From positions 1-59,926 of the forward strand of contig CAILNN010000251.1 in NCBI GenBank assembly GCA_903835555.1: a stretch of 59,926 nucleotides of DNA. Reading direction: 5' to 3'. The stretch is from an uncultured Verrucomicrobiota bacterium (GTDB lineage Bacteria; Verrucomicrobiota; Verrucomicrobiia; Limisphaerales; UBA9464). Below the pieces are notes generated by a model, which ran no database searches, was not told the DNA's origin, and saw only the letters and a list, made by a program, of their open reading frames with translations. A program made the translations under genes and the position numbers. This document shows positions 28,927 through 36,592 of the stretch, piece by piece (within the stretch, counting starts at the first letter, position 1; the number at the start of each line of letters is the position of its first letter).

Positions 28927-29424
28927 ATGCGCTGTCCAAAGTGCGGCACACAGGAAGACAAAGTGATCGACTCCCGGGCTTCGAAGGAGGGGGCAACGAT
29001 TCGCCGCCGCCGGGAGTGCCTCTCCTGCACCCATCGGTTTACCACCTACGAACAAATCGAGCATGTTGAATTGATGGTGGCTAAGCGTGATGGACGGCGG
29101 GAACTTTTTTCCAAGGAAAAACTCACGCTTTCCCTTCAGCGATCCTGCCAAAAGCGGCCTGTTCCAGAAGCAGCTATCAGCGAGGCCGTTGAGCGGATAT
29201 GTTCGTCCGTTCGAGACGCCAACGAATTGGAGGTCACCGCCCGGGAAATCGGCGAGCGCGTGATGCGCGAGCTACGAACTCTGGATGCGGTCGCTTACGT
29301 GCGGTTTGCCAGCATTTATCGGAGTTTTCAGGAGGTCGACGAGTTCGTCGAAGAGGTGCATCGGCTTGCTGCCCAACCATTGCCCGACAAACGCCAGATT
29401 CCACTGATACCCGAGGACGTCTAA
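28927..29424 (+). CDS. nrdR: Transcriptional repressor NrdR
   Basis: 165 residues, slightly longer than the usual ~150. It represses ribonucleotide reductase genes in response to ATP/dATP. Zinc ribbon: Cys3, Cys6, Cys31, Cys34 (MRCPKCG and RECLSCTHRFTTYE). The ATP-cone follows (VAKRDGRRELFSKEKLTLSLQRSCQKRPV ... EIGERVMRELRTLDAVAYVRFASIYRSFQEVDEF). No ribonucleotide reductase gene is in the window. It is 64 bp upstream of a small gene that may hold a second, degenerate ATP-cone. Confidence 0.96.
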   Translation: MRCPKCGTQEDKVIDSRASKEGATIRRRRECLSCTHRFTTYEQIEHVELMVAKRDGRRELFSKEKLTLSLQRSCQKRPVPEAAISEAVERICSSVRDANELEVTAREIGERVMRELRTLDAVAYVRFASIYRSFQEVDEFVEEVHRLAAQPLPDKRQIPLIPEDV

Positions 29425-29488
29425 GACCTGAGAGCGCCAGGATTTTCCAAGGCACCAAATCGATTCCCAAGAGAGACAGGAAAAAACC

Positions 29489-30067
29489 ATGATTCAACTA
29501 CATGAGGATTGTCTGCTGGTGGAACAACCCGGTGGCGGTTATATCCCGTGGTCGGCAAGCCAGCTCACCCTGGAATTTGTGGGTGGAGGAGCCGAGACGC
29601 TGAATGAGGAGGTCATGCAACAGGTAGCCGCAGGAGTGTTGCACTACTTCAAGGATGAACTCGGAAGAATGACCATCACTATTTCCGAATTCGCCGATGC
29701 GATTGCACGGGCATTGAATGGAATGGGATTCTCCGCCGAGGTGGCGGAGGTCTGCGCACAACCGATCAGTGATTCATCCCCGAAATCGAATGTGGGCGTG
29801 TCAGACTTGCGTGAATTGGCATTTGCCGCCGCAAAATTTGGTGAGTTGGATTTTTTCAAGCGGCTGCGAAGCCGATTGCATGAGCAAATGGAGAATCCCC
29901 CTGACCGCATGGAATTCCTCGGGCTCCGTGGTTGTGTCAAAATGTTGACTGGGCGCAAAAAGTGGTGTCCGGCCTGTACTCAGTTGGAGGTGGAGATAGT
30001 TGATGCCTTGCGGGCGTGGTACAGCCAGAGCCCAAAGGCTTCCGCCACCGCCCTTTTGGTTCGTTGA
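29489..30067 (+). CDS. Hypothetical protein, possible degenerate ATP-cone
   Basis: 192 residues, soluble, no signal peptide. I do not recognise a named family. Residues ~8-78 can be laid along the NrdR ATP-cone: a Gly-rich turn and aromatic (GGGYIPWSASQLTLEF), a helix (EEVMQQVAAGVLHYFKDEL) and a segment matching EVTAREIGERVMREL (TITISEFADAIARALNGMGF). The basic K/R residues that hold phosphates in true ATP-cones are mostly lost. The second half is helical with WCPAC near residue 165, a possible thiol pair. It follows nrdR by 64 bp and precedes the HIT gene by 15 bp. Confidence 0.6.
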   Translation: MIQLHEDCLLVEQPGGGYIPWSASQLTLEFVGGGAETLNEEVMQQVAAGVLHYFKDELGRMTITISEFADAIARALNGMGFSAEVAEVCAQPISDSSPKSNVGVSDLRELAFAAAKFGELDFFKRLRSRLHEQMENPPDRMEFLGLRGCVKMLTGRKKWCPACTQLEVEIVDALRAWYSQSPKASATALLVR

Positions 30068-30082
30068 ACGGAAGAACGAGCT

Positions 30083-30421
30083 ATGACTCTATTTGAGCGC
30101 ATCATTGCCCGGGAAATTCCGGCAACGATTGTCCATGAAGACGATCGGGCCATAGTGCTCCATGATATTCACCCGCAAGCTCCGGTCCATCTCTTAGTCA
30201 TCCCCAAGAAGCCGATTGCTCGCTTGAATGAAGCAATGGAGGGAGACGAAGCCTTGCTCGGGCATTTGCTGCTGGTAGCCGCCAAAGTCGCTCGTCAGGA
30301 AGGTCTCGGGGGCACTGGGTTTCGGGTCGTGATCAATAATGGTCCCGATGCCGGCGAAAGTGTTCCCCACCTGCATGTTCATGTTCTCGGTGGTCGTTCG
30401 CTCCATTGGCCGCCGGGTTAG
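30083..30421 (+). CDS. HIT family nucleotide-binding hydrolase (HinT-like)
   Basis: 112 residues, normal for HinT. The catalytic triad motif H-x-H-x-H is HLHVH at residues 96-100, followed by VLGGR. Other family marks are the N-terminal TLFERIIAREIPATIVHEDD, VHLLVIPKKPI and FRVVINNGPDAGESV. These proteins hydrolyse AMP-lysine/phosphoramidate linkages, including those from aminoacyl-AMP. It starts 15 bp after the preceding gene and lies 12 bp before the next frame, so it is probably in the nrdR transcription unit. Confidence 0.95.
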   Translation: MTLFERIIAREIPATIVHEDDRAIVLHDIHPQAPVHLLVIPKKPIARLNEAMEGDEALLGHLLLVAAKVARQEGLGGTGFRVVINNGPDAGESVPHLHVHVLGGRSLHWPPG

Positions 30422-30478
30422 TGGGTTTCTGCGATGTCCCTGCTTGGCCAGCGTGGCTTTTTAGCCCACCCTTCGGCA

Positions 30479-32809
30479 ATGCGTGCTGGGATGATGATAG
30501 GGGTATTGTGCTCTTCCATAATGTCGATGGCAGAGGAGTTTTCTCCTTGGGATGCCATGGACTATGGAGGGTGGCTCGCGTCTTCGGTGACGTTGCCATG
30601 GTCCAAGAATGGTGAAGACCTAGACGGGATTGTTTTGAAGGGCATCACCTTTCGCTCGGGAACCGATTCCGCCACCTTTGATACTGGCGAACTTCGATGG
30701 GCGGGAGCAACTGTCGATGGCCGTCTCAAGTTGATGGGGACGCCATTCGATGGAACCCATCGTCCTCCTGCCAACTCTCGGCCCGCATTGATCGGTAACC
30801 CACTCTTGGCGACATCCCATGGACCAGGTTGGGCTATAGGGGGAGATTGGCGGGATTTGAGAACAGAACCGTATGTTCCACTACCCAGTCAACAGGCTCA
30901 CTACCTCGGTATCCTACGGGTCGATGGGCGAGGGGTGTTGCATTATTCCGCAGGGGATTCAATCGTTTTTGAGACCCCTTCATTTGGAAGTATTGCTAAT
31001 CATCGATTCTTTGCCCGATCCATCGCCGTAAGACCCCATAGCCTGAACCTTTCATTGTTGATCCTGGAAGACCGATTGGAATATCGGGATCACTCGGCTT
31101 TTGACGGTCGTTATCCAGAGGCGGTTTCCACTATCGCTTTTTTGGGGCGCAATGCGTCCGCCGTGGACCGCCTCCCGACGGGAGCACGGTGGCGGGTCAT
31201 CAACGGAACAAAGCTGGCACTCGAATTACCGCCGACATTGGCCACCGAAGTCTTTACTGTGATGACCGGTCCGGTTGACATCGATCGACGCGACCAATGG
31301 CATCCGATTTCTGATCCCGCACCGCTCCGCACGGTTTCCGCGCTGGCAGGGGCAGCCGACTTAGCTCAGGCCAAGGTTAGCTGGGCACCCCGGTTTAAGC
31401 CGACGGTGACGCTGTCTGGAAAACCTGGTAAGGCCACCAACGGATACGTCCTGGATTCGATTCCCATGCCAACTGACAATCCGTGGAAATCGTGGATGCG
31501 CCCCAGTGGGTTCGACTTCTTCCCGGACGGACGGTCGGCTGCCGTCGCCACTTGGAGTGGTGATGTCTGGCTCGTTTCCGGGCTTGTGGGAGACCTCAAT
31601 CAAGTGGTTTGGCGTCGATTGGCCGCCGGTTTGTTCCAGCCATTGGGACTCAAGATCGTGGGCGGAAAGATATTTGTGCTCTGTCGCGATGAAATCGCTC
31701 GACTCGATGATTTCGACGGTGATGGGGAACCAGACGAAGTCGTCAGCTTCAACAATGATGTCAGCGTCACCCCCAATTTCCACGAATTTGCCCTGGACCT
31801 TCAGGCGGACTCGAAAGGCAATTTTTACTTTACCAAAGGTGGTCCACTGTTGGGCACAGAATACTGGGACCCGATAGGTGCGCATAATGGGTCTGTAATC
31901 AAGGTGTCGTCCGATGGAAATCAGTTGGAGCGCCTCGCCACTGGTTTAAGAGCACCCAACGGCTCGGGCATGAGTCCGGATGATCAATTCGTGTGTAGTG
32001 ACAATGAAGGCATTTGGACGCCGGTTTGCCGGATCAACTGGGTAAAGCCGGGAGGATTCTACGGTGCCATGGGCATGGACCACCGCGATATCCCGCCCTT
32101 GGCACCGGACGCCCCGCTTTGTTGGCTGCCCTACGCCATCGACAATTCGTCAGGTTCCCAGGTTTGGGCGGGGAAAGGCTTTGGTCCACTGAGCGGACAA
32201 ATGATTCACCTCAGCTACGGCAAGAGCCGGGCGTTTCATGTACTGACCCAATCAGTGGGTGGAATCATGCAAGGAGGGGTTGTTCCACTTCCTTGGCGCT
32301 TTGATTCATCAGCCATGCGGGGGCGGTCGCATCCAACCGACGGATCGATCTGGGTGGCCGGACTCAAAGGATGGCAGACCACTGCCGCAAACGACGGAGC
32401 CTTGCACCGAATTCGATGGATGGGCGGCACGTATCCGATGGTGACCAGCTTGGCCGTTAAAAAATTTGGAATCGAAATCCGCTTCAATGAGCCGTTGGAT
32501 GGCAAAAGTGCGATAGATCCTGGCAATTGGGATATCCAATGGTGGAACTATCATTGGGGTCATCAGTACGGGTCCGACTTGTACTCCATCTCCGATCCCG
32601 ATCGAAAAACGGGCAAGAAGGGCGAGCTCAAGGGCGATTTAGCCTCGATTCTGAAAGTATTCCTGGGTGACGACAATCGATCGGTGACGCTTCAATTAGA
32701 TCACCTGCAACCCGTGATGCAAATCATGGTGCGTGGGAACCTCCAAACCGCCTCTGGTTCTCCATTGCCGGTGGAATATTACGGAACTATTAACACCGTT
32801 TCCCCGTAG
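30479..32809 (+). CDS. Secreted DUF6797-like beta-propeller protein
   Basis: About 776 residues from the ATG at 30479, which gives a short signal peptide (GMMIGVLCSSIMSMAEEF); an in-frame ATG at 30434 is the alternative. The first ~300 residues (FSPWDAMDYGGWLASSVTL, LDGIVLKGITFRSG, YVPLPSQQAHYLGILRVDGRGVLHY) resemble DUF6797. Residues ~320-620 look like a glucose/sorbosone-dehydrogenase-type propeller (FDFFPDGRSAAVATWSGDVWLV, PLGLKIVGGKIFVLCRDEIARLDDFDGDGEPDEV). No CxxCH haem motif is seen, although related PVC proteins often have cytochrome modules. Likely a secreted binding protein or oxidoreductase. Confidence 0.72.
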   Translation: MRAGMMIGVLCSSIMSMAEEFSPWDAMDYGGWLASSVTLPWSKNGEDLDGIVLKGITFRSGTDSATFDTGELRWAGATVDGRLKLMGTPFDGTHRPPANSRPALIGNPLLATSHGPGWAIGGDWRDLRTEPYVPLPSQQAHYLGILRVDGRGVLHYSAGDSIVFETPSFGSIANHRFFARSIAVRPHSLNLSLLILEDRLEYRDHSAFDGRYPEAVSTIAFLGRNASAVDRLPTGARWRVINGTKLALELPPTLATEVFTVMTGPVDIDRRDQWHPISDPAPLRTVSALAGAADLAQAKVSWAPRFKPTVTLSGKPGKATNGYVLDSIPMPTDNPWKSWMRPSGFDFFPDGRSAAVATWSGDVWLVSGLVGDLNQVVWRRLAAGLFQPLGLKIVGGKIFVLCRDEIARLDDFDGDGEPDEVVSFNNDVSVTPNFHEFALDLQADSKGNFYFTKGGPLLGTEYWDPIGAHNGSVIKVSSDGNQLERLATGLRAPNGSGMSPDDQFVCSDNEGIWTPVCRINWVKPGGFYGAMGMDHRDIPPLAPDAPLCWLPYAIDNSSGSQVWAGKGFGPLSGQMIHLSYGKSRAFHVLTQSVGGIMQGGVVPLPWRFDSSAMRGRSHPTDGSIWVAGLKGWQTTAANDGALHRIRWMGGTYPMVTSLAVKKFGIEIRFNEPLDGKSAIDPGNWDIQWWNYHWGHQYGSDLYSISDPDRKTGKKGELKGDLASILKVFLGDDNRSVTLQLDHLQPVMQIMVRGNLQTASGSPLPVEYYGTINTVSP

Positions 32810-32829
32810 CCGTCCGACGCGGCTTTTTT
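32808..32829 (+). terminator. Rho-independent terminator of the nrdR-HIT-DUF6797 unit
   Basis: AGCCG (32808-32812), 7-nt loop, CGGCT (32820-32824), then six T residues (32824-32829). The stem begins inside the stop codon. Confidence 0.65.
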
Positions 32830-32840
32830 CTGTTACCTCA

Positions 32841-33022
32841 ATCCGAGGTGCTTCCCGAGTTAAGGGGGAATGGGGATGTCCGCCAGGTCTTGGACTGCGC
32901 CAGTCCTCTGGCGCTTTGGAAACAGCCGTGAAAATGAACGGCGACCAGAGTTCAGTGGCGGGCGCTTTAGGTTCCGAGGCAAAAAGCGGTAGAGGACAAC
33001 CGCAGTCCAAGAAGCCGGCGCG
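32841..33022. repeat. Dispersed paired-hairpin repeat, copy 1
   Basis: About 182 bp beginning ATCCGAGGTGCTTCCCGAGT. Left hairpin: GCGCCA (32897-32902), loop GTCCTC, TGGCGC (32909-32914). Centre: CCGT..ACGG mini-hairpin near 32926-32940. Right hairpin: GCGGT (32986-32990), ACCGC (32999-33003). The left arm read in reverse complement (GCGCCA-GAGGAC-TGGCGC, then AGTCCAAG) matches the right arm (GCGGTA-GAGGAC-AACCGC, then AGTCCAAG). It lies between two convergent genes. Same layout and spacing as copy 2. Confidence 0.85.
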
Positions 33023-33060
33023 TTTCCAAACTTAGCCTGCATTTGAAAGGTGCTCTGGAA

Positions 33061-34050
33061 TTATTCAAGTTCGATATCGACCCCAGTCGCAAGTTTTCGA
33101 GCTAAGGATAGAAAATCTTTGTAACAGTCACTGACCGCTGAAACGTGCGCCCCAATGGCCCCGTCTGCGGGTTTGAGACTGAACATCGGTTTATTTGCTT
33201 CCACGGCCAATGGCATCAGGCTGCGGTAATGCTTTAGCTGAGCCAGGAGATACGGATCGTTTTGAATCGAGGGTATCGTGCCCGTTTCGGATTCACCGAG
33301 GACGGCGTTTCGGTAAGCCGCAGGAATCTTATCCATCCAGCGCTGATAATCTTTTACCGGACGCTTGTCCCTCATGCCATGCTGCATGACAATGTAACCT
33401 TCTGAGGCCATTCTGCCAGATGGTAGTGAAAAATCTGGCGGTGCTTTGTTCACAAGATCTTTCCATGTGGACCGCCATTGCCTCAAAGTAGGACCTAGAT
33501 TCTTGAGTCCTTGGAGAGAAAAAAGGTCCGGTGCCAGTGGGAAACAAACATGATCCGATGCGATGAGGGCCGATCGGTTGATGGCACCCAGATTGGGGCC
33601 GACATCGATCAGAATGAGTTCCGCCCGATCCTTTGCCACCGCTTGAATGAGTCGGTGGAAAGCCGTCATGGTGCGGAATGCGCCTTCATCGGAATTATGA
33701 CATCGCGGCCAGGCTTCAGACAGCTTGTCTTCAAAACGAGAAAGGCCAAGGTCGCCGGGCAATAAGTAGAGGTTTCGGGAAATGTTCTCCAACGGAGGGG
33801 GGGAGATGTCTCCGACTCCTCTCAAAATGGGCCGAACCGCCCCGTAAATGGTAGAAGTATGTTCTTGGCTGTCCGGCCATATTTCTTCCAATCGTTCTTC
33901 AGAAAGAAACATGGCAGAAAGGTTGGCCTGTGGGTCGAGATCAACCGCTACTACAGGAATTCCACGCTCCGCCAGCATCCATGAAAGGTGGTACACCAGC
34001 GAGGTTTTGCCGACCCCGCCTTTGTTATTAAAAAATGCGATGGTTTTCAT
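33061..34050 (-). CDS. ParA/MinD-family ATPase
   Basis: 329 residues. The deviant Walker A KGGVGKTS lies at residues ~10-17, followed by the A' motif VVAVDLDPQANLSAMFL and Walker B-like ELILIDVGPNLGAINRSALIASDHVCFPLAPD. These mark a ParA/AAA_31 dimer-forming ATPase, longer than minimal ParA because of extra helices (residues ~200-290). No ParB or parS is visible, so chromosome or plasmid partition is not the obvious role. Its ATG overlaps the end of the AlbA_2/HATPase gene by 4 bp, so the two are coupled. The pair looks less GC-rich than its surroundings, suggesting acquisition. Confidence 0.88.
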   Translation of the reverse strand: MKTIAFFNNKGGVGKTSLVYHLSWMLAERGIPVVAVDLDPQANLSAMFLSEERLEEIWPDSQEHTSTIYGAVRPILRGVGDISPPPLENISRNLYLLPGDLGLSRFEDKLSEAWPRCHNSDEGAFRTMTAFHRLIQAVAKDRAELILIDVGPNLGAINRSALIASDHVCFPLAPDLFSLQGLKNLGPTLRQWRSTWKDLVNKAPPDFSLPSGRMASEGYIVMQHGMRDKRPVKDYQRWMDKIPAAYRNAVLGESETGTIPSIQNDPYLLAQLKHYRSLMPLAVEANKPMFSLKPADGAIGAHVSAVSDCYKDFLSLARKLATGVDIELE

Positions 34051-35240
34051 CGACGAGTGCGAATGGTGACACCGAAAAAAGTGTCGCCAAACTCAAATTC
34101 AGCGGGTGGGCTTCCATTCTTGGCCAATAGACTCTGGGCGCGCTCGACTCCACGACCATACCGATTGATAGCACCCAAAGTTTTCATCGCTTCCGCTAAT
34201 ATCGGGTTTCGATAGCTGGTCTGACGGGGAAAGTTCTCTGGACGAGCCTCTCCATAGAGTGGGCCAGGATTTTGAATCTCGATACGATCCGTAAATTGAT
34301 AAAACCGCACCGGGGAATTGGATTCGTAGGAACGATGCAGAACCGCGTTCATCAAGAGTTCGCGAATAGCAGCCTCGGGATAGTCCGCCACCAGCCTTTC
34401 CTCAATAGAGGACAAACGCTCGGGGCGTGTGTTGGTGATCAGCGAAATAAAGGTTTTCAGTTCGAGAATAACAGAGAGCAGGTCGCCTTGAAATCGTTTT
34501 TCCGACAGTGGGTCGGAACTGAGATCATTTCCGTCAAAGCGAACGAATTGGATGTAGGCGTTGGGCAGCCAACTCAACAGATCTTTGGCAAACAAAATGA
34601 GTCCTGCGTAGGTCGGTAAGTTGCGGCGGAGATCAAAAAAACGGAGCGATGCAAGCTGGTTTTCAATCGATCGATGATTATCCGAAATGGTTTCTGCATC
34701 AATGGCTTGCGGTCGGTAGGTGGAAGTAAACAGGTCCAAGGAAAGGTCTGACAGGGATGCACCATTACAGGCCTGTGCGTCAAACGTTCTCGCATAGGAA
34801 GTACGGCGTTCGATCAAGATCGATTCTTCCGTCTCATTGGCGATCCCTTTCACTGGGCCGCGTCGAATCCATGCCTGGCCTTTATAGCGCACCGGGGGCA
34901 GCCTTGATGGTTGGACCTCAACGACGGCTATTTCTCCAAGCCCCGAGGAGAGGATGACTCGATAGGCAATAAGTGCTGGAGCTGGGAGAATGTTTCCGTT
35001 CGATGCTAGATTGGCCAGATTCTGGAGGAGTTGGTCCGTGACTATCAGCCCACTTGGAGTGCCTGTCTTATCATCGGCTCCGATGAAAAGGTAGCCAGGC
35101 AGGTTAGATCCGGGCATGTCATTGGCAAAGGCGCATATCGCTTGGGCGAATTTGTCCGTCTTTTCTACGGAAACGGTGCGTTCCACTCGAAAGGACTCGA
35201 TTTCACCCAGGAGCATCACGAGTTCATCTTCGGTGATCAT
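34047..35240 (-). CDS. Schlafen AlbA_2 / HATPase_c_4 protein
   Basis: 397 residues. N-terminal AlbA_2-type nucleic-acid-binding domain: ESFRVERTVSVEKTDKFAQAICAFANDMPGSNLPGYLFIGADDKTGTPSGL, YRVILSSGLGEIAVVEVQPS and VRYKGQAWIRRGPV. C-terminal GHKL ATPase domain: EAAIRELLMNAVLHRSYESN (N-box), RIEIQNPGPLYG (G1 box) and NRYGRGVERA (G2 box). This domain pair is often annotated as a putative transcriptional regulator or ATP-binding protein, and related proteins occur in defence islands. It is the first gene of a two-gene unit with ParA (4-bp overlap). Function unknown; a phage-defence or nucleic-acid sensing role is inference. Confidence 0.88.
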   Translation of the reverse strand: MITEDELVMLLGEIESFRVERTVSVEKTDKFAQAICAFANDMPGSNLPGYLFIGADDKTGTPSGLIVTDQLLQNLANLASNGNILPAPALIAYRVILSSGLGEIAVVEVQPSRLPPVRYKGQAWIRRGPVKGIANETEESILIERRTSYARTFDAQACNGASLSDLSLDLFTSTYRPQAIDAETISDNHRSIENQLASLRFFDLRRNLPTYAGLILFAKDLLSWLPNAYIQFVRFDGNDLSSDPLSEKRFQGDLLSVILELKTFISLITNTRPERLSSIEERLVADYPEAAIRELLMNAVLHRSYESNSPVRFYQFTDRIEIQNPGPLYGEARPENFPRQTSYRNPILAEAMKTLGAINRYGRGVERAQSLLAKNGSPPAEFEFGDTFFGVTIRTRR

Positions 35241-35443
35241 GGTCTTTTAGTTAGCAGGAGAGGTGGCCTCCGTGTCATTGTTAATGTGATAACTTCCGCC
35301 GACCGATTCGTCGAAGAAAGCCGGCACGCTGTCTAAACGTGTGCCACGCGCAAGCCTTCAATTAAGCATGGTGACCGAACTATTCGATGATACCAGACCA
35401 AAGCCAATCATGACTCTCTGTCGCAACCGCATGTCTGTCAGAG

Positions 35444-36106
35444 TTGCATGTGGATATTGGGAATCCAGTGCGAATTCATTCCTTGGTTCCCATTGCACCC
35501 CGTTGGTTTCGTTCGGTAGCCTTCAAGGCGGAAATGTTGTTGTTCCGTACGCCGATTCCCGCCGACTGGCTTCCAAAGATTCTTGCGCATCTACCGCAGG
35601 TGCTGGTGGACCATGCCCATTTGGAACGCAAGGCCGCCACATCAGCGCTGAATCTTGAAAAATTCCGCCAGTTGCATAGCCGGGTTCATGAACTGAATGC
35701 CATCGCCATTGAGGAGCTACAGCATTTCGAGTTGGTTTTACGCCTCCTACAGGCGCGGGGAATCCCTTTTGATGAACCGAGACCGAGCCGCTGGATTCGC
35801 GGGCTCATGCGCGGTATTCGCCCGGGCGTACAAGGGCAGGTGATTGACCACCTCATTGTCTGTGCCCTAATCGAAGGTCGTAGTTGCGAAAAATTCCAGG
35901 TCTTGGCGGAAGCTTTGGAACCTATCGATCCGCCCTTGGCCCAATTCTACGCCAGGTTGGTCGAATCCGAGGGCAATCACTACGCCACTTACCTGATCAT
36001 GGCCCGCCACATTGATTTGCAAGAAACCGATCGCCGACTGGATTGGTTTCTCGACCTGGAGGCGGAATTGACCCAGCAAGGCCATCCGGATCCAATCCTG
36101 CACTGA
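35444..36106 (+). CDS. miaE: tRNA-(ms2io6A)-hydroxylase MiaE-like diiron protein
   Basis: Up to 220 residues; the TTG at 35444 is uncertain and GTG at 35450 is an alternative. A ferritin-like four-helix diiron protein. Carboxylate/His ligand motifs are visible: LVDHAHLERKAATSALNL, AIEELQHFELVLRLL, LIVCALIEGRSCEKFQVLA and ARLVESEGNHYATYLIMA. These match MiaE, which hydroxylates 2-methylthio-N6-isopentenyladenosine at tRNA position 37 using O2. miaA and miaB are not in the window. It is divergent from the AlbA_2 gene. Confidence 0.85.
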   Translation: MHVDIGNPVRIHSLVPIAPRWFRSVAFKAEMLLFRTPIPADWLPKILAHLPQVLVDHAHLERKAATSALNLEKFRQLHSRVHELNAIAIEELQHFELVLRLLQARGIPFDEPRPSRWIRGLMRGIRPGVQGQVIDHLIVCALIEGRSCEKFQVLAEALEPIDPPLAQFYARLVESEGNHYATYLIMARHIDLQETDRRLDWFLDLEAELTQQGHPDPILH

Positions 36107-36592
36107 CGTGTCACCCTTATGTTGAATTTCCCGATCCAAAGTCGATTCGGCGATAAGCTCTCACCCAGCCGGAGGAATGGTATGGTGCTTAGATTACGGG
36201 ATCAGGGTCTTTGTCCGTCCTGCACGCGAACTTTTGATGTGGCTACCACGATCCGAGGCGCTCCCCGAGTTAAGGGGGAAAGGGATGTCCAATGGGTCTA
36301 GGACTGCGCCAGTCCCCTGGCGCTTTGGAAAAAGGCCATATAATCGCGAGTGACCAAGAATCACGAACGGGCTTCTCAGGAAGCGAGGCCCAAAAGCGGT
36401 AGAGGACAACCGCACTCCAAGACGCTGCCGCGTGCTACCACCGTTCTTCGGCTTCATCTCTACCGGATCGGTAGACGCAACGCCTTTCAAATTTGGCAGA
36501 TTCAGACCAATACAATCGGGGATTTCTCGAAGGCCATAAATGGGGTGACCAAAGCCCCTGGGATTGAAGTGCTGCTGGAGGGGACTCCGAAC
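36107..36592. other. Intergenic region between miaE and the carB fragment
   Basis: 486 bp. 36251-36432 is repeat copy 2. 36433-36592, directly downstream of the carB stop, shows no CarB-like sequence in any minus-strand frame and no other recognisable feature. Confidence 0.6.
36251..36432. repeat. Dispersed paired-hairpin repeat, copy 2
   Basis: About 182 bp beginning ATCCGAGGCGCTCCCCGAGT, same orientation as copy 1. Left hairpin GCGCCA (36306-36311), loop GTCCCC, TGGCGC (36318-36323); right hairpin GCGGT (36396-36400) and ACCGC (36409-36413), then ACTCCAAGA. Left-hairpin start to right-hairpin end is 108 bp versus 107 bp in copy 1. The central part has diverged more than the hairpins. Confidence 0.85.

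Noticed and set aside
33061..34050. Plasmid or chromosome partition locus
   Set aside because: No ParB gene or parS-like palindromes nearby; the partner is an AlbA_2/HATPase protein instead.
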